Assembly (NCBI RefSeq): GCF_000247695.1
Contig: NW_004624747.1
Coordinates: 11,471,180 to 11,535,179 of the forward strand
Length of the DNA stretch: 64,000 bases
Direction of reading: 5' to 3'
Origin: Heterocephalus glaber
Lineage: Eukaryota > Chordata > Mammalia > Rodentia > Bathyergidae
The position numbers and the translations under genes are program-made. Below, in pieces: positions 48,440-59,546 of the stretch (its first letter is position 1; each line of letters opens with the position of its first letter). Under the pieces are notes generated by a model, which ran no database searches, was not told where the DNA came from, and saw only the letters and a program-made list of their open reading frames with translations.

Positions 48440-48800
48440 CAGAAGTTGGAAATTATCTAATATAGTGGTTTCCAAATTAGAGCAGTGGGTCCTATCTTCA
48501 AGCAAAGCCATCCTGAACCCCTAATCCAGTGGTGGAGAGCCTATGGCATGCATGCCGCAGAGGGCTGTTTGTATCATTGAAACCTCTAAAAGATTCGCCA
48601 TCATTGCCCTAATCTCTAACACAGTGGTTCTCAACCAGTGGCTTTGGACCCCAGGGAGTTTTTAGCAACACCTGGAGATATTTTTGGTTTTCACCACTGG
48701 GAGGGGGGATGTTGGTGGCATCGAGTGGGCAGAGGCCAGGGTGCTACTCCACATCCTACAATGCACAGGACCCATGGGGTAAGGTGAGACTGAGAGAAGC
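48440..48800 (+). repeat. Duplicated block, copy 1: MER20-like element plus small hAT insertion
   Basis: Contains 'ggaaattatctaatatagtg', 'ccaaattagagcagtgggtc', and from about 48622 a MER20-like element ('ggttctcaaccagtggc', 'acctggagatatttttggtt', 'catcctacaatgcacagga'). A diverged second copy lies at 49270-49600. An 80-base element at 48527-48606 is present only in this copy. Confidence 0.65.
48519..48614. mobile_element. 80-bp hAT-type MITE with 8-bp target-site duplication
   Basis: Exact 8-base repeats ccctaatc at 48519-48526 and 48607-48614 flank an 80-base element whose ends, cagtggtggagagcc and the reverse complement of the other end caatgatggcgaatc, are imperfect inverted repeats. 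Eight-base duplications are the hallmark of hAT transposons. Non-coding. Confidence 0.75.
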
Positions 48801-49269
48801 CACCCAGAGTGATGCAGGCTGGGAGCTGATAGTTCAGACACCTTTGGGCTCTTAGCTGCAAGATTTGTCCATAGGTTCCCATGACAACTGCCAAGCAATG
48901 ATCTTTTATTCCACAGCTCAGTGATTTTCTCTAAATCCTTTTCTCTATTCGCCCCAGACCACAGAGACAAAGTGACAGTATCTTCCCGGGCAGAGACCGC
49001 ACAGGAGAAGGGAACATGGACCAAGATCCTTTCATTATGACAACAGAAGCAGGAAATTAGGAAAGAGGCAGAAAAAAAAGGAAAAGAGGGGCTTCAAACT
49101 ACAAATGTCCAATCATCAGACATGGAAAGCACTGGGAAGGGAAGAGGTGTTCTCAGGCCAGCTTGGAAATCTGATGAAAGGCATAAATTGCCCCCCAGAA
49201 AAAAATATATGTATGTGCACAGACTTTCATGTATGGTTTCAAGGAAAATTTATACCTCTTGAGGCCTTA

Positions 49270-49600
49270 ATGAGGAAATTAGAAATCATTTAATCCAGCG
49301 GCTCCCAAATTAGGGCAGTGGATCTAAGCTCTATCCTCAATCAAAACAAATGTGAGATATTGACCTCGAATACAATGGTTCTCAAACAGGCATTGTTTTG
49401 TACTCCAGAAGATCTTTAGAAAAGTCTGGAGATATTTTGGAACTTTACAACTAGGGGAGAGAAGGTGCTCCTAGAATCTAGTAGGCAAAGACCAGAAATC
49501 CACTCAGCATCCTACAATGCAAACAATAGCACACCACAACAAAGTATGATCTGATCCAAAATGTCAATAGTGTCAAGGTTGAAAAACCCTGGTGTAATGT
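49270..49600 (+). repeat. Duplicated block, copy 2: MER20-like element
   Basis: 'agaaatcatttaatccagcg', 'cccaaattagggcagtggat', then 'caatggttctcaaacaggc', 'agtctggagatattttggaa', 'gcatcctacaatgcaaac', ending near 'aggttgaaaaaccctgg'. Flank and element both parallel the block at 48440. Confidence 0.65.
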
Positions 49601-49634
49601 AATAAAGGGAGCTGCTGACACAGTGAAGTAACTG

Positions 49635-49770
49635 GGGATCAGGCATGGAGTTCCTCTAGGATCACACAAACCTGATTTAGATTTGACTCAGCTAGGTGGC
49701 CTAGAGCCACCTGCCACACATCTTTGAGCTTTAGGTTCCTCCATTTTGAAATGGAGGTCATTTAACTCCT
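49635..49770 (+). repeat. MIR SINE
   Basis: 'caaacctgatttagatttga', 'gctttaggttcctccatttt', 'gaaatggaggtca'. Diverged + strand MIR. Confidence 0.55.
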
Positions 49771-49829
49771 GGGGTGGTTGTACTATGTACAGAGGGGGAT
49801 AGAATAGCAAAATAGTAGTAGTAGTAGTA

Positions 49830-50033
49830 CAGTGGTACCTCGGTTTATGAACTTAATTTGTTTTATGATTTTGGGGAAGATGGCTACATTTGTGTTTCTG
49901 TGGAGAAGATGGTCATGGTTGTATTTGTCACCTGATTTGGAGATTGTGAATGGAAGCAAAGTTTTGCTGAATGCTTTTGTTTGTGAACTGAATTGTTTGC
50001 AAACAGAAGCATTCATGAACTGAGGTATTACTG
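49830..50033. mobile_element. Mariner/Tc1-type MITE inside a (TAG)n repeat
   Basis: Ends cagtggtacctcggtttatg and, on the other strand, cagtaatacctcagttcatg form about 20-base imperfect terminal inverted repeats. The element is flanked by TA on both sides, the mariner target. An inner hairpin pairs 49969-49983 with 50000-50014. The outside flanks are TAG/AGT trinucleotide repeats (49813-49829, 50034-50052). No transposase frame. Confidence 0.75.
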
Positions 50034-50054
50034 TATTATTAGTAGTAGTAGAAG

Positions 50055-50635
50055 TATATCTTTACTATTTGTATTAATAGTGTTGTGGAAGATGTCACAA
50101 ATGAGGGAATCAGTTCCTAAATAACTTAGAGAAGAGTCTACCACTGGCTAACTTGAGGGATCAAGGACACTATTAAGCTGAGAAATGCCTTGTCAAGCTA
50201 TAGTGATAAGGCCATTGGCAGGTTTTTTCCTGTATAGCTTATAAACTAACCCTAATATGTATGATCTGTTCCCAATAATGTTGGGGGAGTCCTGTCACAG
50301 GAATGCCTTGAAGTAGTCAGACAAACACACCCAAGTGTGGTGAGTTTGTGTAAAACTCCACCTTATAATTATTTAGCTATATTTCTTATTTTCACCCATT
50401 CAGAGTTCAACATTCATCTTTGGAGTGAATCTTGATTTAAGAAATCTAAGTTATCTCGCCCATCTTTGCTTTGGATCCCTTAAAGGCAGAGCTCTAGGCA
50501 AGGATATATGTACAGGTCATAATGAGTAGATGACACTAGGGAGCAGAAATAGTGACAAAAGAAAGAGAAAAAAGCATTGTAAGGTTAATTATCAAGATCA
50601 TGACTATGGGTCATGGCAGTGTGATTCTACCAGGA
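50055..50635. other. Intergenic, nothing recognised
   Basis: AT-rich unique sequence without coding or repeat-family signal that I can name. Confidence 0.5.
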
Positions 50636-50638
50636 CCT

Positions 50639-51000
50639 GTTTTAGTCACTCCTCATGTCACTGGGACAAAATCCCCAAAGCCCCCAACTTAAAAGAGAAG
50701 AGGTTTATTTTGGCTCACATTTTAGAAATTTAAGTCCATAATCGGCAGGCTCAAACACAGAGACCATATGGTGGAATGAGTTGGGTGGAGGAAATCTGCT
50801 CACCTCATGGCAGCCAGGAAGCAGAGAGAATGAAGAAGGGAGCCTGGAGGGAGATACACACTTCCAGGTAACACCCCAGTGACCTGCCTCTTCCAACAAG
50901 ACCCTGGATCCTAACATCAAATTTAGCTATAGTGCCCCTGTGATTCAATTACCTTTAAAAAACTCCATCCATGAGCTCATTAGACTTTGGGCTATAGCTA
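50639..51000 (-). repeat. ORR1-like MaLR LTR
   Basis: Inverted LTR: 'tgttttagtcactcctcatg', 'ggtttattttggctcacatt', 'cctcatggcagccaggaagc', 'actttgggctatagc'. Confidence 0.75.
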
Positions 51001-51299
51001 GAAATAAACTGTAACAAGACTGCCTGTCTGAATCATCCACTAGAAGAGATGAGAGTTTCCATCAGCTCTCTACCCTCACTTGTTGAGAGTTGCCCATGAG
51101 GCTGTGCTGGTAACTTCCCTTTCAGGAGCTTCAGCAAGGTACAGCAGAAGTTCAAGACATTGGAGAGCCCCAGGGTGAAAAGCAGAGTTCATATGCTTGA
51201 GATAACACACAAAAGAGGAAATGAATGGGAGAAATCATTGAAATCAGAAGTTGACAGGTGCAAGTTCAAGCACAAGTGGAATGTTATACCATATGGTAT

Positions 51300-51520
51300 T
51301 ACAGGCACATAATTCCTGGGGTTCTTCCTGGGTACAAGTCTCACTTTTGCCACCTATGAAACTCTATGAATTTCAGTTTTCTCTTCTTATGTAGAAACAA
51401 TGACATCTGTCTCACAGAGCTGTTGGGAGAAGGGAGTGAGCTTATGTGTGTAAAGTACTTAGCAATCATATACTCTTACATAAATATACTATTACAAATA
51501 ACAGGTGCTCAGTAAACAGA
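51300..51520 (+). repeat. MIR SINE
   Basis: 'gaatttcagttttctcttct', 'ctgtctcacagagctgttgg', 'ataacaggtgctcagtaaa'. Confidence 0.65.
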
Positions 51521-51526
51521 GCAATC

Positions 51527-51638
51527 ACCCATGAACTTTCTTTTTTTTTGGTACTGGGGATTGAACTTGGGTCCTTGCGCTTGTGCTGCAGGCAGCAAAA
51601 CCACTGAGCTAAATCCCCAGCCCTACCCATGTACTTTC
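51527..51638 (-). repeat. ID SINE with target-site duplication
   Basis: Inverted ID ('ggtactggggattgaacttg', 'actgagctaaatccccagcc') flanked by acccatgaactttc (51527-51540) and acccatgtactttc (51625-51638). Inserted at the 3' end of a MIR. Confidence 0.9.
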
Positions 51639-51706
51639 ATTAATCTGTTTGCCATGATTTATGCCAAGTACTGAATGAACTAACAGGAAATGAAATTTTG
51701 CAACTC

Positions 51707-52076
51707 TACTGGTCAGCTTTCAGTTACTGTGAGAAAATACCTGATATAAATAACTTGTAAAGAGGGAAGGTTTGTGCTGCCTCATGGTTTCAAAGGCTTA
51801 GTCCATGGCCACTCAGCCCTGTTGCTTTGGGCCTGTGATGGTACAGTACATCATGGTGGGAGTATATGGGGGAGGAGGCCACTCACCTCGTGGCAGCTGG
51901 GAAGAAAAGAGAGACAGGAAGGACCTGGGATCCCAATATTCCTTCAAGGCCATGCCCCAATGACCTAACTTCCTTCCAGTAGGCCTCGCTTCTTAAATAT
52001 TCCACCACCTCCTGATAGCACCATGAGCTGGGGACCAAGCAACACATGGGCCTTTGGGGAACACTTCCAAACCAAA
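51707..52076 (-). repeat. ORR1-like MaLR LTR
   Basis: Inverted LTR: 'ggtcagctttcagttactgt', 'cctcatggtttcaaaggctt', 'gcctttggggaacacttcca'. Solo LTR. Confidence 0.8.
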
Positions 52077-52560
52077 GGATCCAGTGAACAGATTGGCAGG
52101 AAAGGGGGGTAAATGGTCACCAGCGTAATCTACAAAGCTTAGTGATCTTCTGCTAGAAGATCTCATCAGAGACATCTCCAGGTTCCTGCCAATGGCTCAT
52201 GGTTGGCACAAGTTCCAAGTGATACTACTCATCTCATGTGGACAAAAGTCTTTAAAAATTTTTCCAAGTAGAAAAACCACTGGAGCAGGTTAGGCAGGTC
52301 ATACAACTCAAATACCTAGGGGATTCAGATGAATGTCACAAATATGTTAAGTGTATACACTTCCACATATTGAACACATAAACACACGCACACACAAATT
52401 CTTCATTTTCACAAAGAAATATATTCACCTCCTGTAGTTTTCTTGAAATATGGAGCTCTCATAAATTTTGTTAATTGTCACACTTTTCATAGAGATGTAC
52501 AAAGAAGCATTTCTCTACTATAAGAAAAATATACAAGCGTTGTATTAAATTGCAGTTAAC
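52077..52560. other. Intergenic, nothing recognised
   Basis: AT-rich sequence leading into an old LINE-1. A CACA-rich patch lies at 52380-52398. Confidence 0.5.
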
Positions 52561-53138
52561 TAAGTCGAGGACGCAATAGAGAGTGGTGGGGACTGTGATT
52601 AACTGGAGATTACATCTCAGGGACACTGCAAAAAGTGAAGCAGAGCACTCAGAGCGATACTACTGACACAAGCCTAAGCAGATGAAGAATTTTGGAGCCT
52701 TAGAATTTAATCCAAAACTTATATCAACCTTGGAAATGCTTAATGAAATCAAGAGAAACTAAATTTCAGCATCCAAGAAAATCTCCAGCAGGTCACTGGC
52801 TTGTCACTAAAATAATGGAGCACAAACCACACGTGACAAAGAGTATACTCTGTGCAAAAAGAATTTGGAAAAGTCATGAGGCAGATAGTTGCAGCTCCCC
52901 CCGCCGCCCCGCACACACCTAAATCAATAATTGCAATTCTTGGGAAAGAGAGAATATGATTTCCAGAGTTATACACTATAATATTCAAAATGACCAGTTT
53001 TCACAAGGCATGCAAAGTAATGACAAAATATGTCACATTCAAAGGGGGAAAAATAAGTTGACAAAAATCATCTTTGAGGAGTCCCAGATATTGGATTTAC
53101 TTGACAGCAATCTTAAATTAACAGTCCCAATTGTGTAT

Positions 53139-53517
53139 GTCTTAGTTACTTTTCCTTCATTGCTGAAACAAAATACCCAACACCCAAAGTTAAAGGAGCC
53201 AAAGGTTTATTTAGCTTAAAGTTTGTAGGGATTTCAGTCCATAATTGGCTGGCTCCAAGGCAGGGTAGCAGAGGGGCAACAGTTCATGGCAGCGAAGACA
53301 GCAAAAGCAACAAGGGACCTTAACAGTGTCTTTCTTCCCCTTTTATTCCCTCCAGACTACCAGGATTAGGGCTGTGCCAAACCACTCACTCATACATAGT
53401 AACCACATCCCCTTTATCCCAGCATCACACATTCTAGATTCAGCCACCTCTGAAAATGTCCCACACCTATGACCACATGAAGCTTTGGGGTGACATCTAG
53501 ACCCAAACCATAATAAT
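53139..53517 (-). repeat. ORR1-like MaLR LTR nested in LINE-1
   Basis: Inverted LTR: 'tgtcttagttacttttcctt', 'aaaggtttatttagcttaaa', 'gacccaaaccataata'. L1 text resumes after it. Confidence 0.75.
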
Positions 53518-53635
53518 GTCTAAAGAGTCAAAGTTAATGGGAAAAAAATTTAAAAAATAAAGAGAGGAAATCACGAAGAAAAGGAATCAGAAAAACAATG
53601 TGTGGACTAAATGAGTGAAAATTTAGAAAATACAT

Positions 53636-53769
53636 AAAGGATCTGATTAGGGCTGGGGATTCAGCTCAGTGGTTCTGCCACCTGCCTTGAAAGCTCAAGG
53701 ACCCGAGTTTGACCCATGGTACCCAAAAAAAAAAAAAAAAAACACCAAACAAATAAAGGATCTGACTAG
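53636..53769 (+). repeat. ID SINE nested in LINE-1, with target-site duplication
   Basis: ID head 'ggctggggattcagctcagt', poly-A tail. Flanked by aaaggatctgattag (53636-53650) and aaaggatctgactag (53755-53769). Confidence 0.92.
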
Positions 53770-54417
53770 AATATCAGAACCTGAAAGGTACAATAACTGA
53801 AATGAAAAATTCACTACAGGTGTTCCTAAATAGATTTGCACAGGAAGAAGAATCACTGAATTCAAAAATTTTTTAAAATGGCATTGTCTAGTCTGAGGAA
53901 CAGAAGAAAAAAAAGTGAAGAAAGGTGAACAGAGCCTAAGGGACCTGGAGAACAACATCAGGTATAGCAACATGAATTGTGGAATACCCAGAAGGAGAGG
54001 AGAGAGAAAGTAGAAAGAATAGTCAAAGAAATAATGGACAAAACTTTCCAAATTTGATGAAATATATGAATTTACACATCCAAGATGTTCGATGAACTCC
54101 TTGTGGAATGAATCCAAAGAACTTGTATCAATCATATTACAATCAGATGGCTCAAAACAAAAAGAATCTTGCAAACATAACATATAAGTGACTTACTATA
54201 TAGAAGGGATTCTTAACAAGATTAATGGCCATTTTCTCAACAGAAAACGTGGGGGCCAGAAGGCAGTAGAATAACATGTTCGAAGTCTTGAAATTAAAAA
54301 GAAAAAAACCTGTCAAGTAATAATTCTACATCCGGAAAAGTATCCTTCAAAATGAAGGCAAAAGGAAGATAGTCCCAAATAAACAGAAGTTGAAGGAGTT
54401 CATTGCTAAAAGGCCTG

Positions 54418-54706
54418 GCCTATTTTAAGTGAAATAAATCAGACACAGGAGGTAAAATATTGCATAGTTTCTTTTCTACAGGAAACCTGAACTATAAATA
54501 AATAAATAAATGTAAAATAAAGGAGAAATGGTAGGAAACAAAAGACTTTTGGGGAATGAAAAGCAGAGGAGGAGGTTGGGGAGAGTAAAGGGATTAAAAA
54601 TAATCAAGATATGCTATATATATGTTCCAATTCCCCCAAACAAACATAACTATTATATATTGCAAACATATACTAAAAAAAACTCTTAAAAATAAATTCA
54701 AATGAA
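54418..54706 (+). repeat. LINE-1 3' UTR piece nested in LINE-1
   Basis: 'agtgaaataaatcagacaca', 'gtaaaatattgcatag' and 'gaggttggggagagtaaagg' resemble an ancient L1 3' UTR and interrupt the older L1 coding text, which resumes at 'cagctgaaatgaaagg'. Contains (AAAT)n at 54494-54511. Confidence 0.5.
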
Positions 54707-55074
54707 GTCTTTCCAGCTGAAATGAAAGGATATTAGGCAGTAACTCAAAGCCATGAAGAAGTAACGAACACTGGTAAAGGTAAATCATAGGTAAATATAA
54801 AACCAATACTGGATTTTTGTATGATTTGTAACCACAACAACATAAAGGCAGGGAAAGGGGATGTGTGTGGAACTATGCAGGAGAATCTATGTCCTATGAA
54901 GAAGAGAACCACAACTCAGCTTCAACCAATTATTTCTGCATGAGCCACAGTTTCCAGAGCTTTGAATATTTCAAGATATTTTCAGGTGAAATCTTCTAAC
55001 TTTTCATCATTTTTAACACAATGTTGATGAAACAAAACATATTCATAGACCACATGTGGCCCCATGGTCAGCTG

Positions 55075-55200
55075 GTTTGTGAAGATTATCCAAGAGAAAA
55101 CACCTGAAGTAATTAATTTATAAAGAGAAAAGGGTTGTTTGGGCTCATGGTTCTGGGATTTTACTCCCTAAGAACTACTCACAATCTTCCACAATATTCC
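55075..55200 (-). repeat. MaLR LTR fragment
   Basis: 'taattaatttataaagagaa' followed by 'gggttgtttgggctcatgg'. Partial; its ends are not clear. Confidence 0.45.
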
Positions 55201-57120
55201 CTGTGCTCTCCCCTGAGAAGTTGATGAGGCCAGAACTGACCCTGCAGATAGAAACTAATGGATGCCCTGACTGGCAGGAGTGGTCATGGTTGGGGTTGGT
55301 GCCTGGTTTCTCTGAAAGCAAAGTAAGGCTTTAGAGGGAAATTGTAAAAGCTTCTGCCCTGGGGCCACAAGGCTTCCTAGATCTTTAAGCTAGAAGACAG
55401 GTCCTCTGTACATGGCGGTACAGAGTGTACACTGCAGAAGTCTACAAGATACGTTTACATATTATGCCTTTTTTGGAAGACGAAAGTGTCTTGAGGTGGG
55501 GTACCTTTTCTAATTTGCAAACATGACACATGAGCTAGTGGTACAGCTTCTAAAGGCGACTCGTATGATCTGGGTTCTCCCCAGCCCCAAGCAGGTGCAT
55601 GTGTAAAATGCTCTCAAATGTAGGAAATCAGAGCCAGAATGGACCTTGAAAACCATTAACTTCAAACTACTTTGTAGGTGAAGACTCAGGCCCTGATAAT
55701 GAAAATAACTTGCTTGGAAAAGACCAAGAATAAAGAATAGTTGATATTAATCAAGAATGGAACCAGTACAGGCACTCTGCTAAACCTTTAAATTGCTGAC
55801 CTAGATGAATCCTCACAAAGGCCCTATGAAATTTCACAGATGGAGAAATTGAGCCCCAGGGATGTGCATCAGTTTCCCAAAAGTTACACCAGGAATAAAT
55901 GGCAGAAATGTAATACATATCCAGCACCCTGGCCCCAGATCCTGTGTCCTGTTAGCTCGTGTATCTGCAGATTGAGCAGGGACAGCTCATTATCTCACTG
56001 GTTACCAGCTGGGCACAGAAATCTCCTGGATGCTTGCTCCCTCCCCATCAGAGAGAGGAATGTCTGGGCCATCCCTCTCTCTATCCCCAGGTAGTCTCCC
56101 CCATAGTCTTTCCATGCTTCAGAGAAGCACTTACTACTGACGACCAGGAGTCCCAAGGCTTGTGTGCGAAGAGATTGGAAGGCAGGTGGAGGTGTATTGC
56201 TTTTTTAAGACCTAGCTTCTGAAGCCACAGAATCACAGCCCCACCCAGATTAAGGGGAGGGAACCTGAACCCTACTTCCCCATGGGGAATTATGGTCATC
56301 TCATTGTACAAATAGCATGTGGAGTGGAAGCATCCATTATTTTCTACCTGCAGGGTCAGTTGTGGCCTCACCAACTTCTCAGTCATAGCATCTTTGAGTA
56401 GTACAGTCTGTCCCTGTCAGCAGAAGGAGAATAGAGAGGATTTGGGGGTAACTGCTCCACCCCAGCTGGGGCAGAACTCCTGGGCTCATCCTCTGTACAA
56501 CTTACTGTGATTAGCTTTAAGTTGCCTTGGAGGAATGATCGTGGGAGTCAGAGGTGGAGAAGACTTTGAAGTAGTGGCCAGTTTCCAGGTGCTGGGTGAC
56601 ATCTAGATGCCCATCTGGATACAATTTCCTGCTGCTCCTCCCTGTCCTCTGCATCCTCAGCCCACTTGTGGGAGCTGCAACCTAAAGCTCCAGTCCAGCT
56701 TAACCAGAGAGGAGAGGTAGCAGGAAGCCAGGGCCAGGAAGAGAGGAAGCTGAGGAATTTGTTCTACTGACCCCTCCTGTCACGTGGCCATATACAGGCT
56801 CTGCTCCGGGTAACAGCACTGCTTCTGCTTGTCTGCAGGATTCTCTCCTTCCAGGTTCCAGGAACTTCCTTTTGAACCTGGAGACCTTAATAGCTTCTTG
56901 GGTATCACCCTCACGCTATGCTGTGCCCCTCCCCGCAACACCTCCAAGAATATTCCTTTGTAATGACACCCTCCATGACATATCCCAGTCTCTTACTAGG
57001 ATGCTATCTAATATAGACTGAGACAAGTATGCATTGTTCACTAGTTGTTAGCTGCCTCTTCAATATCATTCACTCATCTATTCATTCATGTATCCCTCAT
57101 TTGTTCATTAGTTTGTTCAC
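55201..57120. other. Intergenic; MIR pieces, no gene
   Basis: Two reverse MIR-like pieces at about 55615-55730 and 55740-55950 ('catagatggagaaattgag'-like core at 55835). Otherwise no gene or named repeat; 57060-57110 has ATTCATTC-type L2-like text. Confidence 0.55.
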
Positions 57121-57500
57121 CTACTTGTTACCAGGTTTTGGCGTACTAGAGTCTCTTTCCAGAGGTGGCTCCTGGGTTCTTGACATCAGAGCAAAGAATT
57201 AGTCCAGACAAGTACAGATGGTAGCAAGGTTTTATATTTATTAAAGGTAGGAAAAGAAACAGGCTCTGCAGAGTGTTTGGGCAGAGTTAAAGTAAGAAAA
57301 TAAGTACACTGTGAGAGGACATAGCAGTGGAGATCTCAGTGTGGACTGTCCTTCGGTATCTTCCACTCCTTGGGCTGGCATCAGGTCACGGCTGTCCTAT
57401 CGAAAACCTGACTTCTCCTGAGAAAACCATGTGTAGGCTTTGTGAACTGTTTTGCACCTGTGTCCTGGGATTTTGTAATTAACAGATCACACCTACTTCC
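57120..57500 (-). repeat. Probable endogenous retrovirus LTR
   Basis: 'ggtggctcctgggttcttga', 'aattagtccagacaagtaca', 'gcaaggttttatatttatta' resemble an inverted ERV LTR whose AATAAA signal would be the tttatt near 57237. No viral genes adjoin it. Family not assigned. Confidence 0.4.
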
Positions 57501-58129
57501 CCAGCCAGTCCGCCACATCCTATTCCCCTGCCTCACCTGCTTGGCAATTCACTGACTCCCAAACTGTTCCTCCCTATCCTCCCTCCCTCACTGGGTTCCT
57601 TTCATCTCACACACCTCATAACCATGTCCAGTCTTCTGTCTCAGAACAAGCCTGCCCAGTGAAGCCTGAACCACAGTGTGGCTTTTTCAGCTCTTCTTCC
57701 TTTATCTTAAACTCATTTCTTCCCCTCTCTCTAGTTATTCAACTGCACTGTGTCAGAAATACCATACCTAAAAGGGCCCCAGTACCTTAAAGCCTCAGTC
57801 CCCACTTCTGTAATTGACTGGATGATCCCTTCAGGATTCGGTGCATCCACAGAACAGGAATACTTGTGGCATACGCGGACTGGGAATTACACAAAGCAAC
57901 CCACTAAGGAAGAAAGGGCACAGAGAAGGGAAGGACTTCGTCCAAGGGGCCATCGTATTTCACACTACTTTTCCTGTTGTCAAGACTATGACTCAGAGAA
58001 CTACCAGCCACGGAGTGCCCTGACCTGGGGCTGGAGAAAGGCTAACCCAGGAGAAGTCACATCCACTTCCTCCCCTCCCTGGGATTTCCTGGAAGGCTGG
58101 CCTCCTGCCCCTCCCTCTCCTCCCAGGGC

Positions 58130-58290
58130 TGTGGAAAATGCTTAATTAATAAACACGCCTTTAAAGCAAGCTGATGTTAAAGAGCTATGTTTAAGTGCTA
58201 ATTATTGTTATCATAGGCCACTTTCCACCTAATTAAATGCATGGATTGGATAATTGTTAGCTAATTCCCAAAGAGAAACCAGGGCCTTCA
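58130..58290. promoter_or_regulatory. Candidate homeodomain/forkhead enhancer core
   Basis: Within 130 bases: TTAATTAAT (58142-58150) overlapping AATAAACA (forkhead-like), TAATTATTG (58199-58207), CTAATTAAAT (near 58229), ATGCAT, TAATTG (58251-58256) and GCTAATTCCC (58260-58269). The dense TAAT cores in otherwise unique DNA look like a conserved non-coding element. The flank 57501-58130 shows no gene. Confidence 0.45.
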
Positions 58291-58384
58291 GGTCTTAGGA
58301 TTGCATCTTTCCCTAGCAATTGGCCTGGTTTGCAAATCCTTGCAAGCAGGTTGGTCTCAGGGCCCCAGTGGAGGGTCCTCTGAA

Positions 58385-58560
58385 AAGGAAATGGACTTTG
58401 TTTTCATCTTCCTGATTTCAAGTCCCAGCTCTGTGACTCCTCAGTGATGTGACCTTAAGAATATGGCTTCATGTCATTAAAAAAAAAAATCTAGAAAAAG
58501 GAATAAATATCTGTGAAGTGCCTGACTCATAAAGGGATTTAATTACTATTGTTAGTACTG
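58385..58560 (+). repeat. MIR SINE
   Basis: 'tcaagtcccagctctgtgac', 'gatgtgaccttaagaatatg', with an A-run, then 'gaagtgcctgactcataaag'. Confidence 0.6.
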
Positions 58561-58650
58561 TTAAGTCCTCCACCATGGGCTTAGTATTTTACTTTGTTGT
58601 GGCTTTTTTGTCTGCTTTATTGAAATACAACAAATTTTATATACAACTAA

Positions 58651-59027
58651 TGTATTAGTCAGTTTCATAGTCCTATAATGAAATAATTGGGGCAATTAAC
58701 TTATAAAGAGAAAAGGTTACAATGAATTATGGTTCTGGTGGTTCTGGCTTTCAGACTGGGCAGCCTCGGTTCTTTTGGTATTTGGCAAGGGGGACACATA
58801 ATGGCAGGTCCACATGGCAGAGCAAACTGTTTATATCATGAGTCAGTTAGTAAAGAGAGACAGAGACTGGAGTCCCACGATCCCTTCCAGGCCATGTCCG
58901 CAGTGACCTAAGGACCTACTTCTGGGCTCCACCTCTCTGTTTCCACCATCTCTCAGTAGTGATACCCTGGGGACCACGCTTTTAATCCACAGGCCTTTGG
59001 GAGACATTCTGCATCTAAACCATAACA
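58651..59027 (-). repeat. ORR1-like MaLR LTR nested in LINE-1
   Basis: Inverted LTR tgtattagtcagtttcatag through 'gcatctaaaccataaca'. Confidence 0.8.
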
Positions 59028-59546
59028 ACAAAATTTACCAATTCCAGCTATACAACTTGAACAGTTTTAACAGTCATGTTACAGTTATATGACCAGCTTC
59101 ACTATCATGCTGTACAACATGAGGATTGTCTCCCAAATTTTGCCAAACCCTATGCATTCAGTCTTCTCCCTTAACCCATCGGCCTGACAGCAACCATCTG
59201 CTTTCTATCATTCTAGTTTTGCCTCTTCTAGAATTTCATATAAACAGAATTATACACAGAGCCTTGTTTCTTTTCCTTAGCATGATACTTTTATAATTTG
59301 TCTACAGCATTGCATATATTAGTGGTTCTTTTTCATTGCTAAGTACCTCTCACTGTATGGATGTACCACATTTTAAACCATTCACCAATTGATGGTGGTT
59401 TGAAATCTTTCTGGCTCTGGGTTGTTGTCCATACCAGTCTTTGTATGAACATATTTTCATTCTCATTGAGGAGTAAAATCGCTGGTCACAAACTCAATGC
59501 ATATATAACTTTGTAAAGAGCTGACAAACTATTTCCCAAAGGGACT

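Larger units (their letters stand above)
52740..54860 (+). repeat. Old LINE-1 coding-region remnant with nested insertions
   Basis: Text such as 'ggtacaataactgaaatgaa', 'gtctgaggaacagaag', 'aggccagaaggcagtagaat' (as ggccagaaggcagtag) and 'ctgaaatgaaaggatattag' matches the first-ORF-side coding region of ancient L1 on the + strand, riddled with stops and indels. It is broken by an ORR1 LTR (53139-53517), an ID (53651-53754) and another L1 3' piece (about 54418-54706). The start is uncertain and may lie near 52560. Confidence 0.65.

Noticed and set aside
53695..54183. A 162-codon open frame on the - strand
   Set aside because: It is antisense to a degraded LINE-1 and partly encoded by the poly-T of an ID tail.
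57750..58145. A 131-codon open frame ending near the homeodomain-site cluster
   Set aside because: No recognisable domain, no splice signals or poly-A signal, and amino-acid make-up looks random.
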